DNA of 52,917 nt from Clostridia bacterium. GTDB taxonomy: Bacteria; Bacillota; Clostridia; Lachnospirales; JAOARL01. Positions 42,642 to 52,526 of the stretch are shown in pieces. The stretch is taken from contig JAOARL010000024.1 in the NCBI GenBank assembly GCA_025210555.1, forward strand, positions 1 through 52,917, read 5' to 3'. The stretch's first letter is position 1. The number at the start of each line of letters is the position of its first letter. A program made the position numbers and the translations under genes. A model generated the notes under the pieces. That model had not been told where the DNA came from. It was given only the letters and a program-made list of their open reading frames with translations, and did not search any database.

Positions 42642-43235
42642 ATGGCATTAGTACCTTATGTAATTGAACAAACTGGTCAAGGGGAAAGATCATATGATAT
42701 TTACTCAAGACTACTTAAAGACAGAATTATATTTTTTACAGGAGAAGTAAATGATGCAAGTGCTAGTGTTGCTATTGCTCAGCTTTTATTTTTAGAAGCT
42801 GATGACCCAGAAAAGGATATATATTTGTATATTAATTCTGGTGGAGGAGCTGTACATGCTGGAATGGCAATTTATGACACTATGCAATATATAAAACCGA
42901 ATGTTGTAACTATTTGTGTAGGGATGGCAGCTAGCATGGGAGCTGTGCTTTTAGCTGGTGGAGAAAAAGGAAAGAGATATGCTCTTCCTAACTCAGAAGT
43001 TATGATTCATCAACCACTTGGTGGAGCAGAAGGACAGGCGAGTGACATAGTAATAGTGGCTAATCATATACAAAAAACAAAGAAAAGAATTAATGAAGTG
43101 TTAGCTGAAGCTTCAGGTAAACCAATTGAAGATGTTGCTGTAGATACAGATAGAAATAATTGGCTTGATGCAGAAGAAGCTAAACAATATGGATTAATAG
43201 ATGAAATAATAACTAGAATTGATGAGGTGAAGTAA
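42642..43235 (+). CDS. clpP: ATP-dependent Clp protease proteolytic subunit
   Basis: The 14-mer serine peptidase that degrades proteins unfolded by ClpX or ClpC. 197 aa, usual length. Ser98 ([14 protein letters not shown]), His123 (MIHQP) and the Asp in DTDRNNW (near 170) form the triad. The N-terminus [30 protein letters not shown] is typical. Start ATG with RBS AAGGAGATGA. Its stop overlaps the clpX start by one base (TAATG). Confidence 0.97.
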   Translation: MALVPYVIEQTGQGERSYDIYSRLLKDRIIFFTGEVNDASASVAIAQLLFLEADDPEKDIYLYINSGGGAVHAGMAIYDTMQYIKPNVVTICVGMAASMGAVLLAGGEKGKRYALPNSEVMIHQPLGGAEGQASDIVIVANHIQKTKKRINEVLAEASGKPIEDVAVDTDRNNWLDAEEAKQYGLIDEIITRIDEVK

Positions 43236-44506
43236 TGAGTCATACTAAAGATGAGCATTTAACTTGTTCGTTCTGTGGGAAACCACAAGACCATGTAAGA
43301 AAACTAATAGCAGGTCCAGATGTGTTCATCTGTGACGAATGTGTACTTCTATGTGCTGATATAATAGAAGAAGAATTTGGAAGTTTAGAAAATGTAGAAC
43401 CTTTAAATTTAGAGGAGTTACCACTTCCAGGTAAGATTAAAGAAACTTTAGATAAATATGTTATAGGGCAAGAAAAAGCTAAAAAAGTTTTAGCTGTTGC
43501 TGTATATAATCATTATAAGAGAATCTTTAAAACAGAAGCGGATGATGATGTTGAAATTCAAAAGAGTAATATTCTTTTAGTAGGACCAACAGGAACTGGT
43601 AAGACTTTACTAGCTCAAACATTAGCAAGACTTTTAGATGTGCCATTTGCAATAGCAGATGCTACTAGTCTTACTCAAGCAGGATACGTTGGAGAAGATG
43701 TTGAGAATATTTTACTTAGACTTATACAAGCAGCTGACTATGATATAGAGAAAGCAGAAAAAGGTATCATTTATATTGATGAGATTGATAAGCTTGGTAA
43801 GAAGGGTGATAACGCATCTATAACAAGAGATGTTGCTGGAGAAGGTGTTCAGCAAACGCTTCTAAAAATATTAGAGGGTACAGTTGCTGCTGTTCCGCCA
43901 CAAGGTGGAAGAAAACATCCACATCAAGAATTCATACATTTAAATACAGAGAAAATTTTATTTATATGTGGTGGAGCATTCGGGGGAATAGAAGAATTGA
44001 TTAAAGGAAGAATTGGTAAAAAGACATTAGGATTTGGTGCAGACGTATCACATAATAATGGAAAAAATATGGGAGAAGTTTTAGGTAAAGTTGAAAATGA
44101 AGACTTGCTTAAATTTGGACTTATTCCAGAATTTATTGGTAGATTACCAATTGTAGCTCCTTTAGAACACTTAGATGAAGATGCTTTGGTAAGAATATTA
44201 AAAGAGCCCAAAAATGCTATTACAAAGCAATATAAGAAGTTATTTAATATAGATGGTGTAGAGCTTGAATTTACAGATGATGCTCTTGAGTACACAGCGG
44301 AGCAAGCTGTTAAAAGAAAGACTGGAGCAAGAGGTCTTAGATCTATACTAGAAGGTGTTATGGTAGATATAATGTACCAAATACCTGAAGTTAAAAATCT
44401 TGAAAAGTGTATAGTTTCAGCTGAAGTTCTAAAAGGTGAAGCGGACCCAGAATATAAACTTAAGAAAACTACCGAAATAGAAATATTATCAGAAGAAACT
44501 GCTTAA
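43235..44506 (+). CDS. clpX: Clp protease ATP-binding subunit ClpX
   Basis: An AAA+ unfoldase that feeds substrates to ClpP. 423 aa. The N-terminal C4 zinc domain has C11-C14 and C33-C36 (CSFCGKP, FICDEC). Walker A GPTGTGKT is at 117-124, Walker [14 protein letters not shown] follows, and the ClpP-docking IGF-like tripeptide region is in the middle (LGFGAD); sensor-2 is GARGLRSI. Coupled to clpP through the TAATG overlap. A terminator follows. Confidence 0.97.
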   Translation: MSHTKDEHLTCSFCGKPQDHVRKLIAGPDVFICDECVLLCADIIEEEFGSLENVEPLNLEELPLPGKIKETLDKYVIGQEKAKKVLAVAVYNHYKRIFKTEADDDVEIQKSNILLVGPTGTGKTLLAQTLARLLDVPFAIADATSLTQAGYVGEDVENILLRLIQAADYDIEKAEKGIIYIDEIDKLGKKGDNASITRDVAGEGVQQTLLKILEGTVAAVPPQGGRKHPHQEFIHLNTEKILFICGGAFGGIEELIKGRIGKKTLGFGADVSHNNGKNMGEVLGKVENEDLLKFGLIPEFIGRLPIVAPLEHLDEDALVRILKEPKNAITKQYKKLFNIDGVELEFTDDALEYTAEQAVKRKTGARGLRSILEGVMVDIMYQIPEVKNLEKCIVSAEVLKGEADPEYKLKKTTEIEILSEETA

Positions 44507-44532
44507 GAACTTGCAAATGCAAGTTCTTTTTT
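44505..44532 (+). terminator. terminator after clpX
   Basis: The near-perfect 11-bp hairpin AAGAACTTGCA/TGCAAGTTCTT is followed by eight T, so the MFS gene downstream is at most weakly read through. Confidence 0.9.
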
Positions 44533-44550
44533 TTGAAGGAGAATGAAGAA

Positions 44551-45747
44551 ATGATAAAAAAACTAAGAGATACTGATTTTTTGATATTGGCACATGCTTG
44601 TTTTAAAGTATCAGATTTAATGGCTAGAATATTTTTGACGCTATTTTTGTATAAAATACTTGAGTCAAATTTATATATGCTTGGAATATATTATGTGATT
44701 GTTTATTTTACAGTAACGCCAACGTATGCAATTATAAGAAAAATTTCAGATGGAAAAAATATGGTTAACATGTATAAATTATCACTTTTTATGCTGTTTC
44801 TATACTATTCATCAGTTTTTGGATTTATTGATTACATTTCAAATAATATATATTTATTTGCTGTATTTCATGGTGTTTCGGTTGGGCTATATTGGTACAC
44901 GTATGAAGTTATTGTTTATAAACTTTCAGAAGAAGGAAGTGTTGCAAAATTTCTTGCTAAACAAAGTTTTGTTATGCAGCTTATAAAAATATTTGTACCT
45001 GTAACCTTGGGATATGTTATATATAGTGAGTCGTATAGAATGGCTATACTTATAATAGCTATAATGCTGTTTATAGCATTTTTATTAGTTGGCATGATAA
45101 AGAGGAAGGTAATTATAAAAAACGATGAAAAGCTTATAGAAACTTTTAATAAAAGTTTATTAGATAAGAGACAATTTAAAGTATATTTGCTTAACTTTAT
45201 ATATGGATTTACTATAGGGGGTATTTTTGTTAGGTTAGTGGGTGTATTTATGTATCTTAAAGTAAATAGTGAGTTTGTATATGGGATACTTGAGTCAGTA
45301 GGAGCGATTTTGATAGCTATGGTGTTACTTTTATTTAACGCAAGAAATAATATGAATAAGTTAAATAAAATAATAGTATATTTAATGTTTTTTGTCTTAT
45401 GCATTGCTATAATAGGTGTTAATATTAGCAGTATATTTATATGGTCGCTACTATTTTTAATATTAACAGTACTTATTGCACTAATGGATCTTTTTATCTA
45501 TACTAAATCTTTTGAAGTTCCAAAGAGTAATAATATTAATGCTCTTAATTATTTTGTGTTTAATCAAGGGAGTATGGACATTGGAAGGCTTATAGGTTAT
45601 TTAGCTTTTGCAGCTATTAATTTATATATGACAGAATCAGAAATTATATATCTAGGTGTACTTTGTTTTATGTTAATGATTTATAGTGTTTATATTATAT
45701 CAGTAGGATTTGTAGAAAAAAGAAAAGATATTGCTAGTGGTTTTTAA
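44551..45747 (+). CDS. MFS-type membrane transporter, substrate unknown
   Basis: A 398-aa polytopic membrane protein with about 12 helices in two halves linked by a basic loop near residues 180-205 (MIKRKVIIKNDEKLIE). The general topology is MFS-like, but no subgroup motif names a substrate. ATG 44551 is chosen because AAGGAGA lies 9 nt upstream; an in-frame TTG earlier overlaps the RBS. It has no clear promoter of its own, and the glycine T-box lies downstream. Confidence 0.75.
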   Translation: MIKKLRDTDFLILAHACFKVSDLMARIFLTLFLYKILESNLYMLGIYYVIVYFTVTPTYAIIRKISDGKNMVNMYKLSLFMLFLYYSSVFGFIDYISNNIYLFAVFHGVSVGLYWYTYEVIVYKLSEEGSVAKFLAKQSFVMQLIKIFVPVTLGYVIYSESYRMAILIIAIMLFIAFLLVGMIKRKVIIKNDEKLIETFNKSLLDKRQFKVYLLNFIYGFTIGGIFVRLVGVFMYLKVNSEFVYGILESVGAILIAMVLLLFNARNNMNKLNKIIVYLMFFVLCIAIIGVNISSIFIWSLLFLILTVLIALMDLFIYTKSFEVPKSNNINALNYFVFNQGSMDIGRLIGYLAFAAINLYMTESEIIYLGVLCFMLMIYSVYIISVGFVEKRKDIASGF

Positions 45748-45776
45748 TGCTAAATAAAAGTATAATACAAAACCGG

Positions 45777-45804
45777 TTGACAATTAAGTTTAAAAAAGTA
45801 TAAT
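45777..45804 (+). promoter_or_regulatory. promoter for the glycine T-box leader
   Basis: TTGACA (45777-45782), 16 nt, TATAAT (45799-45804). Transcription should start near 45811. Confidence 0.85.
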
Positions 45805-45825
45805 ATATATATCAATTGAATAATT

Positions 45826-46017
45826 GTGTTGATAAAGAGGAGTAGTTATTGAAATGTTTAAGCGAGCCAAAGATAGTGAAAGTTTGGTAACAGGAAAATA
45901 ACGAAGGGAGCTTTTGAGCAATTTAACTGAGTGAACGCATATGCGTTAACTAGGGTGGAACCGCGGAAGATATAATCCTTTCGTCCCTAAATTTATTTAG
46001 GGATGGAGGGATTTTTT
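45826..46017 (+). promoter_or_regulatory. glycine-responsive T-box leader (tRNA-Gly sensing)
   Basis: A complete T-box. Stem I: GTTATT (45845-45850) pairs with AATAAC (45897-45902), the internal GAAA faces the specifier GGA (45893-45895) followed by purine A, and the distal hairpin CCAAA/TTTGG (45867-45871, 45883-45887) has the usual apical loop. The T-box AGGGTGGAACCGCGG is at 45952-45966 with UGGA at 45956-45959. A terminator hairpin ends near 46012 in T7. Uncharged tRNA-Gly(TCC) should pair with GGA and, through U73, with UGGA, allowing read-through into the small membrane protein and glyS. Confidence 0.95.
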
Positions 46018-46018
46018 T
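45975..46018 (+). terminator. T-box regulated terminator
   Basis: The inner stem TCCCTAAA/TTTAGGGA is extended by an outer AATCC/GGATT region and is followed by T7 at 46012-46018. It competes with the antiterminator built on the T-box sequence. Confidence 0.88.
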
Positions 46019-46044
46019 ATTTGAAAATTAGAGGATTGGCTAAA

Positions 46045-46230
46045 ATGTTAAAGGAAGCTAATATAAATGAAGGGTTTATATTTATAGGAGTTGGAATCTT
46101 TATGATTCTAAAACCTTTTTTAGAAAAAAATAAAAAAGAAGAAGGTCAATACATACCAAAGAATGCTCAAATATTATTTGGTATTGTGCTTTTGTTAATA
46201 GGTGTAATGACTTTTATTAATAGTAATTAA
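46045..46230 (+). CDS. small two-helix membrane protein under the glycine T-box
   Basis: A 61-aa protein. Two hydrophobic segments (about residues 10-23 and 41-58) flank a short basic stretch ([14 protein letters not shown]). I do not recognise it. ATG 46045 has AGAGGA 9 nt upstream; an earlier in-frame ATG at 46003 lies in the terminator stem. Thus it shares the glycine-controlled transcript with glyS, 13 nt downstream. It might stabilise an enzyme at the membrane or be unrelated to glycine; sequence does not tell. Confidence 0.6.
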   Translation: MLKEANINEGFIFIGVGIFMILKPFLEKNKKEEGQYIPKNAQILFGIVLLLIGVMTFINSN

Positions 46231-46243
46231 GGAGGAAGATAGT

Positions 46244-47632
46244 ATGAAAGAAATAACAATGGATAAAGTAGTGGCATTAGCTAAAAATAGAGGATTTGTA
46301 TTTCCGGGATCTGATATATATGGAGGACTTGCAAATACATGGGATTATGGACCATATGGTGTAGAACTTAAAAATAACATAAAAAAGGCGTGGTGGAAGA
46401 AGTTTATACAAGAGTCACCATACAATGTTGGATTAGATGCAGCAATTCTTATGAACCCTAATGTATGGGTTGCATCAGGACATGTTGGAGGATTCTCAGA
46501 TCCTCTTATGGATTGTAAAGAGTGTAATGAGAGATTTAGAGTAGATAAAATAATTGAAAATTTCTATGAAGATAAATATGGAAAAGAAATAGTAGTAGAT
46601 GGATGGACTAATGAGAAGATGGAAGAGTTTATAGCAGAAGAAGGTATTCCATGTCCATCATGTGGAAAGCATAATTTCACAGGAGTTAGACAATTTAATC
46701 TTATGTTTAAAACTTTCCAAGGGGTAACAGAAGATTCTACAAATGTTGTTTACTTAAGACCAGAGACTGCTCAAGGTATATTTGTAAACTTCAAAAATGT
46801 TCAAAGAACAGCTAGAAAGAAAGTGCCTTTTGGAATAGGTCAAATTGGTAAATCGTTTAGAAATGAAATAACACCAGGTAACTTTACATTTAGAACTAGA
46901 GAGTTTGAACAAATGGAACTTGAATTCTTCTGTAAGCCAGGAGAAGATTTAAAGTGGCATGAGTATTGGAAAAATTACTGTCAAAAATGGCTACTTGATT
47001 TAGGGATAAAAGATGAAAGTATTAGAATGAGAGATCATGAAGATGATGAACTTTCTCATTATAGTAATGCTACAACAGATATTGAATTTAGATTCCCATT
47101 TGGATGGGGAGAACTTTGGGGAATTGCTGATAGAACAGATTTTGACCTTAAGGCACATGAAGCTGGATCTAAAAAAGATATGTTATATCTTGATCCTATG
47201 ACTAATGAAAAATATGTACCATATTGTATAGAGCCATCTTTAGGAGCAGATAGAGTTACACTTGCATTCTTATGCGATGCTTATGATGAGGAGGAAATTG
47301 CTGAAGGAGATGTAAGAAATGTTCTTAGATTCCATCCAGCATTAGCGCCAATTAAAGCAGCGGTACTTCCATTATCTAAGAAGTTATCAGAAGATGCACT
47401 AAAGGTTTATAGCATGTTAGCTTCAGAATTCAATATTGAATATGATGAATCAGGAAGTATTGGTAAGAGATATAGAAGACAAGATGAAATAGGAACACCT
47501 TTCTGTATTACATTTGATTTTGATTCTTTAGAAGATAACTGTGTAACAGTTAGAGATAGAGACACTATGGCACAAGAAAGAATTAAGATAGAAGAACTGG
47601 TAGCATTTATAAATAATAAGATGAAGTTTTAA
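46244..47632 (+). CDS. glyS: glycyl-tRNA synthetase, single-chain (alpha2) type
   Basis: A class II synthetase that charges tRNA-Gly. 462 aa. [21 protein letters not shown] near the N-terminus, [18 protein letters not shown] and [30 protein letters not shown] (motif 2) and [16 protein letters not shown] (motif 3) are all present, with a HGTP-type anticodon-binding C-terminus. It has two CxxC pairs in the insert (CKEC, CPSC) that may bind zinc. It is controlled by the T-box. RBS AAGGAGGAAGATAGT precedes ATG 46244. Confidence 0.97.
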   Translation: MKEITMDKVVALAKNRGFVFPGSDIYGGLANTWDYGPYGVELKNNIKKAWWKKFIQESPYNVGLDAAILMNPNVWVASGHVGGFSDPLMDCKECNERFRVDKIIENFYEDKYGKEIVVDGWTNEKMEEFIAEEGIPCPSCGKHNFTGVRQFNLMFKTFQGVTEDSTNVVYLRPETAQGIFVNFKNVQRTARKKVPFGIGQIGKSFRNEITPGNFTFRTREFEQMELEFFCKPGEDLKWHEYWKNYCQKWLLDLGIKDESIRMRDHEDDELSHYSNATTDIEFRFPFGWGELWGIADRTDFDLKAHEAGSKKDMLYLDPMTNEKYVPYCIEPSLGADRVTLAFLCDAYDEEEIAEGDVRNVLRFHPALAPIKAAVLPLSKKLSEDALKVYSMLASEFNIEYDESGSIGKRYRRQDEIGTPFCITFDFDSLEDNCVTVRDRDTMAQERIKIEELVAFINNKMKF

Positions 47633-47635
47633 TTA

Positions 47636-47664
47636 AGGCAGCGATATAATTCGCTGCTTTTTTA
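47636..47664 (+). terminator. terminator after glyS
   Basis: The 7-bp perfect stem GCAGCGA/TCGCTGC with a TATAAT loop is followed by seven T. Confidence 0.92.
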
Positions 47665-47707
47665 TGCTAAAAATAATTGCAAGCTATTATGAAATTAGTT
47701 GCTTTTA

Positions 47708-47716
47708 TGTTAAAAT
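47708..47716 (+). promoter_or_regulatory. extended -10 promoter for polC
   Basis: TG-T-TAAAAT, 27 nt before the polC ATG. No clear -35 at proper distance. Confidence 0.45.
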
Positions 47717-47742
47717 ATTACTAGCAAAAAGAAGGTGAAAAA

Positions 47743-50700
47743 ATGGAAAATATGAAAACGTTTAATGATGTTTTTAGTAAAGTTAAGATAGAAGAAGATG
47801 TTCACCGCATAGTTAAAGATGCGAGAGTAGCTAATGTAAAACTTAATAGAGAAAAGAGAAGTATAGTAATAGATCTGATCCTTGATAAAATTGTTCATGG
47901 GTCTGTTTTTGATAAATTAAAAAAGCAGATTCTTAAAGATTTGCCAGGGATTGTTGATATAGCATTTAGAACTAAATATAATTTTGATTCATCACTTGAA
48001 ATGAAAAATATAATGAATTTATATTGGGACAATATAATGCATAGTATAGGAACTACAAGTCCTATAGCAAAAACAATACTTAATAATGCTAGGTGGGAAC
48101 TTAAGGGTAACCTTCTAGAAATAGAAGTAAATAGTGACAATCATTGTTATTTGGACTATAAAAAGCTAGATAAAGAGATTGAGACTCTTTTAAGTAATGA
48201 ACTAGGTTTTAAAGTTAAGGTAACTTTTACTGGTAATGTAGAAAAGTGTTTTAATAAGGAAGATTATGAAAAAGCTAGAGATGAAGCAGAACTTAATTAT
48301 GTTAAATCTATGAACGTTGGAATTCCATCGCCAAGTGCTCCTAAGACTTCGTCGGGGGAAGAAGGAGAAAAAGTAATAACAGATAAAATATTAGGAAAAG
48401 AAATAAAAGAACCAGCTATTGATATAAATGAAATTGTTATGGAAGATACGGGAGTGGTAATAGAAGGTGTAGCAATCAGTGCTGATGCAAGGGCAATTAA
48501 AGGTGAAAGACATATAGTTAGTATAGATATGACTGATTTTACGAATTCTGTAACTGTCAAATTTTTTATTAAAGATAAAAAATGGGAAGAGATAAAAGGT
48601 GAAGTTAAAAAAGGTAATTGGTATAAAATAAAGGGTAATGTTCAATATGACCAATATGCAAAAGAGCTTGTAATGATGACAAGAGATATAACAAAAATAG
48701 AATCAAAGGCTACAGAGAAAAAAGATGAAGCAGAAGTTAAAAGGGTAGAGCTTCATGTACATACTAAGATGAGCGAAATGGATGCTGTAAATACAGCTTC
48801 TGATTTGATAAAGAGAGCAAGAAAATGGGGGCATAAAGCGATAGCAATAACGGATCATGGATGTGTTCAAAGTTTCCCTGATGCTTCTCATGAAGTAGAA
48901 CCAGATGATGAAGAGTTTAAAGTTATATATGGAGTTGAAGCATATCTTGTAGATGATTTAGCATCGATTGTTCAATCATCACATAATCAAGATTTGATAG
49001 ATGATACATATATTGTATTCGATATTGAAACTACAGGTTTCAATCCAGGTAAAGATAAAATTACAGAAATTGGTGCTGTTAAGATAAGTGGTGGGGAAAT
49101 TGTTGATAGATATTCTACATTTGTTAATCCAGAGATGCCAATTCCTAAGTTTATAACAGAACTTACAGGGATAACTGATGAAATGGTTGCAAATGAAAGA
49201 CTTATTTCAGAAGTGCTTCCAGACTTTATGGAATTTGCAGGTGATGGAGTTTTAGTTGCTCATAATGCAGATTTTGATATTAAGTTTATGAGATACTTTG
49301 CAAATGAAATAGATATGGAAATTAATAATACTGTTCTTGATACTGTAGGACTTGCAAGAACTTTATTCCCAGGAATAAAAAATCACAAATTAAATACTAT
49401 AGCGGAGTATTTAGAGGTTAGTCTTGATAATCACCATAGAGCTGTTGATGATGCAGAGGCTACAGCTGAAATATTTAAAAAGTGTATAATTATGCTTAAA
49501 GAAGAAAAAGATGTACATACTTTAGATGGTGTTAATTTACTAGGAGCTAATAAAGATGCCATAAGGAAGAAGCAAGCAAGACATGCAATAATATTAGTAA
49601 AGAATCAAGTTGGAATGAAAAATCTTTATCAGCTTGTATCTAAGTCTCATATAGAATATTTCTATAGAAGACCTAGAATTCCTAAGAGTGAACTTTTAAA
49701 GCATAGAGAAGGGCTGATACTAGGAAGCGCTTGTGAAGCGGGAGAACTCTATACAGCACTTTTAGAAAACAAACCCAAAAGATTTGTTTATGATATAGTA
49801 GATTTCTATGATTACTTGGAAATTCAGCCGTTAGGAAATAATGAATTCTTAGTCAGAGAAAATAAAGTTGAATCAGAAGAAGTATTAAAGGATATAAATA
49901 GAGAAATTGTAGCTCTGGGAGAAAAGTTTAATAAACCAGTAGTAGCTACATGTGATGTTCACTTTATGGATCCAGAGGATGAAGTGTATAGAAGAATAAT
50001 AATGGCAGGTAAAGGATTTAAAGATGCAGATAATCAGCCTCCATTATACTTTAGAACTACAAATGAGATGCTTGCGGAGTTTGATTATCTGGGTAAAGAA
50101 AAAGCGTACGAAGTTGTAGTAGGAAATACAAATTTAGTTAGTGATATGATAGAGCCAGGTATAAGGGCTATAAGTCCTGATAAGTGTCCACCTAAAATAG
50201 AAGGTGCAGAAGAAGAATTCAGAGAAATGACATATAATAAGGCAAGAAGTATATATGGAGATAATTTGCCACAGATAGTTGAAGAGAGACTTGAAAATGA
50301 AGTTGAATCTATCATTAGTAATGGTTATGCAGTTATGTATATAATTGCACAAAAACTAGTTACAAAATCAGTTGCAGAAGGATACCTTGTAGGTTCTCGT
50401 GGATCTGTTGGATCATCATTTGCGGCTACCATGGCAGACATAACGGAGGTTAACCCACTTCCACCACATTATATATGTCCAGATTGCAAGTTTAGTGACT
50501 TTGATTCTGACATACCTAAGAGTTTTGCGGGAATGTCAGGATGCGATATGCCAGATAAGGACTGTCCTAAGTGTGGTGCCAAGCTTATAAAAGAAGGACA
50601 TGATATTCCGTTTGAGACGTTCTTAGGATTCGGTGGAAATAAGGAACCAGATATTGATCTTAATTTCTCAGGAGAATATCAATCTAAAGCACATGATTAT

Positions 50701-52071
50701 ACGGGAGAACTTTTTGGTCCTGGTAAAACATTTAGAGCAGGGACGATAGGTACTCTTGCAGATAAAACAGCATATGGGTATGTTAAGAAGTATTTTGATG
50801 AGAGAGAAAAAGTAGTTAGAAATGCTGAAATAAATAGATTATTACAAGGCTGTGTTGGAATAAAAAGATCAACTGGTCAGCATCCGGGTGGTATAATTGT
50901 TGTTCCAGATGATAAAGAGATAGATGATTTCTGTCCGATTAACTGGCCAGCAAATGATAATAGTGTTGAGCTTCCAACAACTCATTTTGATTACCACTCG
51001 ATTGACTATAACTTACTTAAGTTAGATATACTTGGGCATGATGATCCTACAATGATAAGGAGGCTTGAAGATTTAACAGGTGTTGTAGCAACAGAAATAC
51101 CACTTGATGAGCCTAAAGTTATGTCACTCTTCAAGGGACCAGAAGCTCTTGGAATAACTAGTCAAGATATAGCAGGGTGTCCAACGGGATCGTTAGGGGT
51201 ACCGGAATTAGGTACAGAATTTGTTATACAAATGCTTGTGGATACAAAGCCAGAACATTTCTCTGACTTGGTGCGTATATCGGGATTATCACATGGTACA
51301 GACGTTTGGCTTAATAATGCTCAGGAACTTGTTAGGGCAGGGACATGTGGTATCGGAGAAGTTATCTCGACACGTGATGATATTATGACATATCTTATAA
51401 ACCAAGGAATGGAAAAGAAACTTTCGTTTACAACTATGGAAAGTGTCCGTAAAGGAAAAGGTTTAAAACCGGAAATGGAAGAAGCGATGAAAGAGGCAGG
51501 GGTTCCAGATTGGTATATATGGTCATGTAAACAAATTAAATATATGTTCCCGAAGGCTCATGCCGTTGCTTATGTTATGATGGCTTATAGAATAGCGTAT
51601 TTTAAAGTTTATTACCCGGCTGCATATTATGCTTGTTACTTTGGAATAAGAGCTAAGGCTTTTGATTATAGCCTTATGTGTATGGGTAAAAATGCTTTGG
51701 AAGAAAGTCAAAGATATATAATGGAGAAAGAAGATAAAGCTGCAAAAGACAAAGATGTACTTAGTGATATAAAAGTTGTTAGAGAAATGTATGCTAGAGG
51801 GCTTAACTTTGAACAAATAGATTTATATAAAGCTAAAGCTAATGACTTTTTAGTTATAGATGATAAAACTGTTATGCCTTCTTTAAGTTCGATTCAAGGT
51901 CTTGGAGAAAAAGCGGCGGAACAAGTTGTTAAAGCAAGAGAAGATGGAGAATTTATTTCTATAGAAGATTTTAGGAATAGAACAAAGGTAAGCAAGACTG
52001 TTATAGAGCTGCTTAAAGAAATAGGAATTCTTAAAGGTTTGCCTGAAACTAGTCAATTAACATTGTTTTAA
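47743..52071 (+). CDS. polC: DNA polymerase III alpha subunit PolC
   Basis: The replicative polymerase of low-GC Gram-positives, with its own proofreading exonuclease. 1442 aa, normal length. An N-terminal region and an OB-fold (about 240-330) precede the PHP domain (LHVHTKMSEMD, 337-347), which is split by the DEDDh 3'-5' exonuclease (FDIETTGFNPG from 426, with AHNADFDIKFM and NHHRAVDDAEAT). The zinc-finger-like CPDC at 912 and the catalytic block EPDIDLNFSGEYQ (968 on) belong to the palm. The C-terminus has helix-hairpin-helix IQGLGEKAAEQVVKAR. RBS AGAAGGTG precedes ATG 47743. Confidence 0.98.
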   Translation: MENMKTFNDVFSKVKIEEDVHRIVKDARVANVKLNREKRSIVIDLILDKIVHGSVFDKLKKQILKDLPGIVDIAFRTKYNFDSSLEMKNIMNLYWDNIMHSIGTTSPIAKTILNNARWELKGNLLEIEVNSDNHCYLDYKKLDKEIETLLSNELGFKVKVTFTGNVEKCFNKEDYEKARDEAELNYVKSMNVGIPSPSAPKTSSGEEGEKVITDKILGKEIKEPAIDINEIVMEDTGVVIEGVAISADARAIKGERHIVSIDMTDFTNSVTVKFFIKDKKWEEIKGEVKKGNWYKIKGNVQYDQYAKELVMMTRDITKIESKATEKKDEAEVKRVELHVHTKMSEMDAVNTASDLIKRARKWGHKAIAITDHGCVQSFPDASHEVEPDDEEFKVIYGVEAYLVDDLASIVQSSHNQDLIDDTYIVFDIETTGFNPGKDKITEIGAVKISGGEIVDRYSTFVNPEMPIPKFITELTGITDEMVANERLISEVLPDFMEFAGDGVLVAHNADFDIKFMRYFANEIDMEINNTVLDTVGLARTLFPGIKNHKLNTIAEYLEVSLDNHHRAVDDAEATAEIFKKCIIMLKEEKDVHTLDGVNLLGANKDAIRKKQARHAIILVKNQVGMKNLYQLVSKSHIEYFYRRPRIPKSELLKHREGLILGSACEAGELYTALLENKPKRFVYDIVDFYDYLEIQPLGNNEFLVRENKVESEEVLKDINREIVALGEKFNKPVVATCDVHFMDPEDEVYRRIIMAGKGFKDADNQPPLYFRTTNEMLAEFDYLGKEKAYEVVVGNTNLVSDMIEPGIRAISPDKCPPKIEGAEEEFREMTYNKARSIYGDNLPQIVEERLENEVESIISNGYAVMYIIAQKLVTKSVAEGYLVGSRGSVGSSFAATMADITEVNPLPPHYICPDCKFSDFDSDIPKSFAGMSGCDMPDKDCPKCGAKLIKEGHDIPFETFLGFGGNKEPDIDLNFSGEYQSKAHDYTGELFGPGKTFRAGTIGTLADKTAYGYVKKYFDEREKVVRNAEINRLLQGCVGIKRSTGQHPGGIIVVPDDKEIDDFCPINWPANDNSVELPTTHFDYHSIDYNLLKLDILGHDDPTMIRRLEDLTGVVATEIPLDEPKVMSLFKGPEALGITSQDIAGCPTGSLGVPELGTEFVIQMLVDTKPEHFSDLVRISGLSHGTDVWLNNAQELVRAGTCGIGEVISTRDDIMTYLINQGMEKKLSFTTMESVRKGKGLKPEMEEAMKEAGVPDWYIWSCKQIKYMFPKAHAVAYVMMAYRIAYFKVYYPAAYYACYFGIRAKAFDYSLMCMGKNALEESQRYIMEKEDKAAKDKDVLSDIKVVREMYARGLNFEQIDLYKAKANDFLVIDDKTVMPSLSSIQGLGEKAAEQVVKAREDGEFISIEDFRNRTKVSKTVIELLKEIGILKGLPETSQLTLF

Positions 52072-52099
52072 TAAAAGTGCACATTGGTGCACTTTTATT
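52070..52099 (+). terminator. terminator after polC
   Basis: A perfect 11-bp hairpin, TAAAAGTGCAC/GTGCACTTTTA, with an ATTG loop. The T-run is the stem's own tail, so it may work in both directions. Confidence 0.85.
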
Positions 52100-52124
52100 A
52101 ATTCTAATAAACAAGAAAAAAGAC

Positions 52125-52153
52125 TTGATAAATGTCAGAAAATTTGATACAAT
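52125..52153 (+). promoter_or_regulatory. promoter in the polC downstream gap
   Basis: TTGATA (52125-52130), 17 nt, TACAAT (52148-52153). A terminator-like hairpin follows only 26 nt later, so only a short RNA would be made. Confidence 0.6.
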
Positions 52154-52178
52154 ATCAATACAGTAATAAAAAAAGGGC

Positions 52179-52206
52179 GAACTTTTGTGAAAAAAGTTCT
52201 TTTTTA
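52179..52206 (+). terminator. terminator-like hairpin close to a promoter
   Basis: GAACTTTT (52179-52186) pairs with AAAAGTTC (52192-52199), followed by TTTTTT. With the promoter at 52125-52153 it would end a transcript of about 45 nt. Confidence 0.65.
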
Positions 52207-52290
52207 TTCCCGGAAAAACTAAAGTAAATAAAGGTAAAAGTCGATATATATAGTACAAAAACACAAATATCAGAAAATTCAAAATAATTG

Positions 52291-52319
52291 TTGACAACAA
52301 AGAAAAAAGATGATATGAT
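52291..52319 (+). promoter_or_regulatory. promoter for the 33-codon ORF region
   Basis: TTGACA (52291-52296), 17 nt, TATGAT (52314-52319): a near-consensus match. The transcript would start near 52326. Confidence 0.8.
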
Positions 52320-52362
52320 GTAATTGGTTCTGTCAAAAAAGTTTTAAAAAGGGGAGAGTATT

Positions 52363-52464
52363 ATGAGAATAATAATTTTACAACTTTTAAACTTAATAAG
52401 AATGATAATTCGCAGATTTAAAAATATAAATATCTGCTTAAAATATAGCGTTATGATAATGTAA
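52363..52464 (+). CDS. possible 33-aa hydrophobic basic peptide
   Basis: An ATG with AAGGGGAGAG 6-7 nt upstream opens a 33-codon frame: MRIIILQLLNLIRMIIRRF, then about 14 mostly hydrophobic residues. It is basic and amphipathic, could insert in the membrane, and stands behind a strong promoter with a hairpin and T8 just after its stop. It might be a small membrane peptide, a type I toxin-like peptide or a leader peptide; I see no antisense promoter facing it. Function unknown. Confidence 0.45.
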   Translation: MRIIILQLLNLIRMIIRRFKNINICLKYSVMIM

Positions 52465-52482
52465 CGCCGAAGGCTTTTTTTT
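52448..52482 (+). terminator. terminator after the 33-codon ORF
   Basis: The stem GCGTTA/TAACGC (52448-52453, 52462-52467) and a second small GCC-GAA-GGC hairpin lead into eight T. Confidence 0.7.
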
Positions 52483-52526
52483 ATTGAATAAAATAATAAT
52501 ATAAAAAACACTTAGGAGTGATTAAT

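Noticed and set aside
44750-44986. 78-aa + strand ORF inside the MFS gene
   Set aside because: It is an out-of-frame shadow of the transporter with no RBS.
46003-46044. ATG 46003 as start of the small protein before glyS
   Set aside because: It lies within the T-box terminator stem; ATG 46045 has its own AGAGGA.
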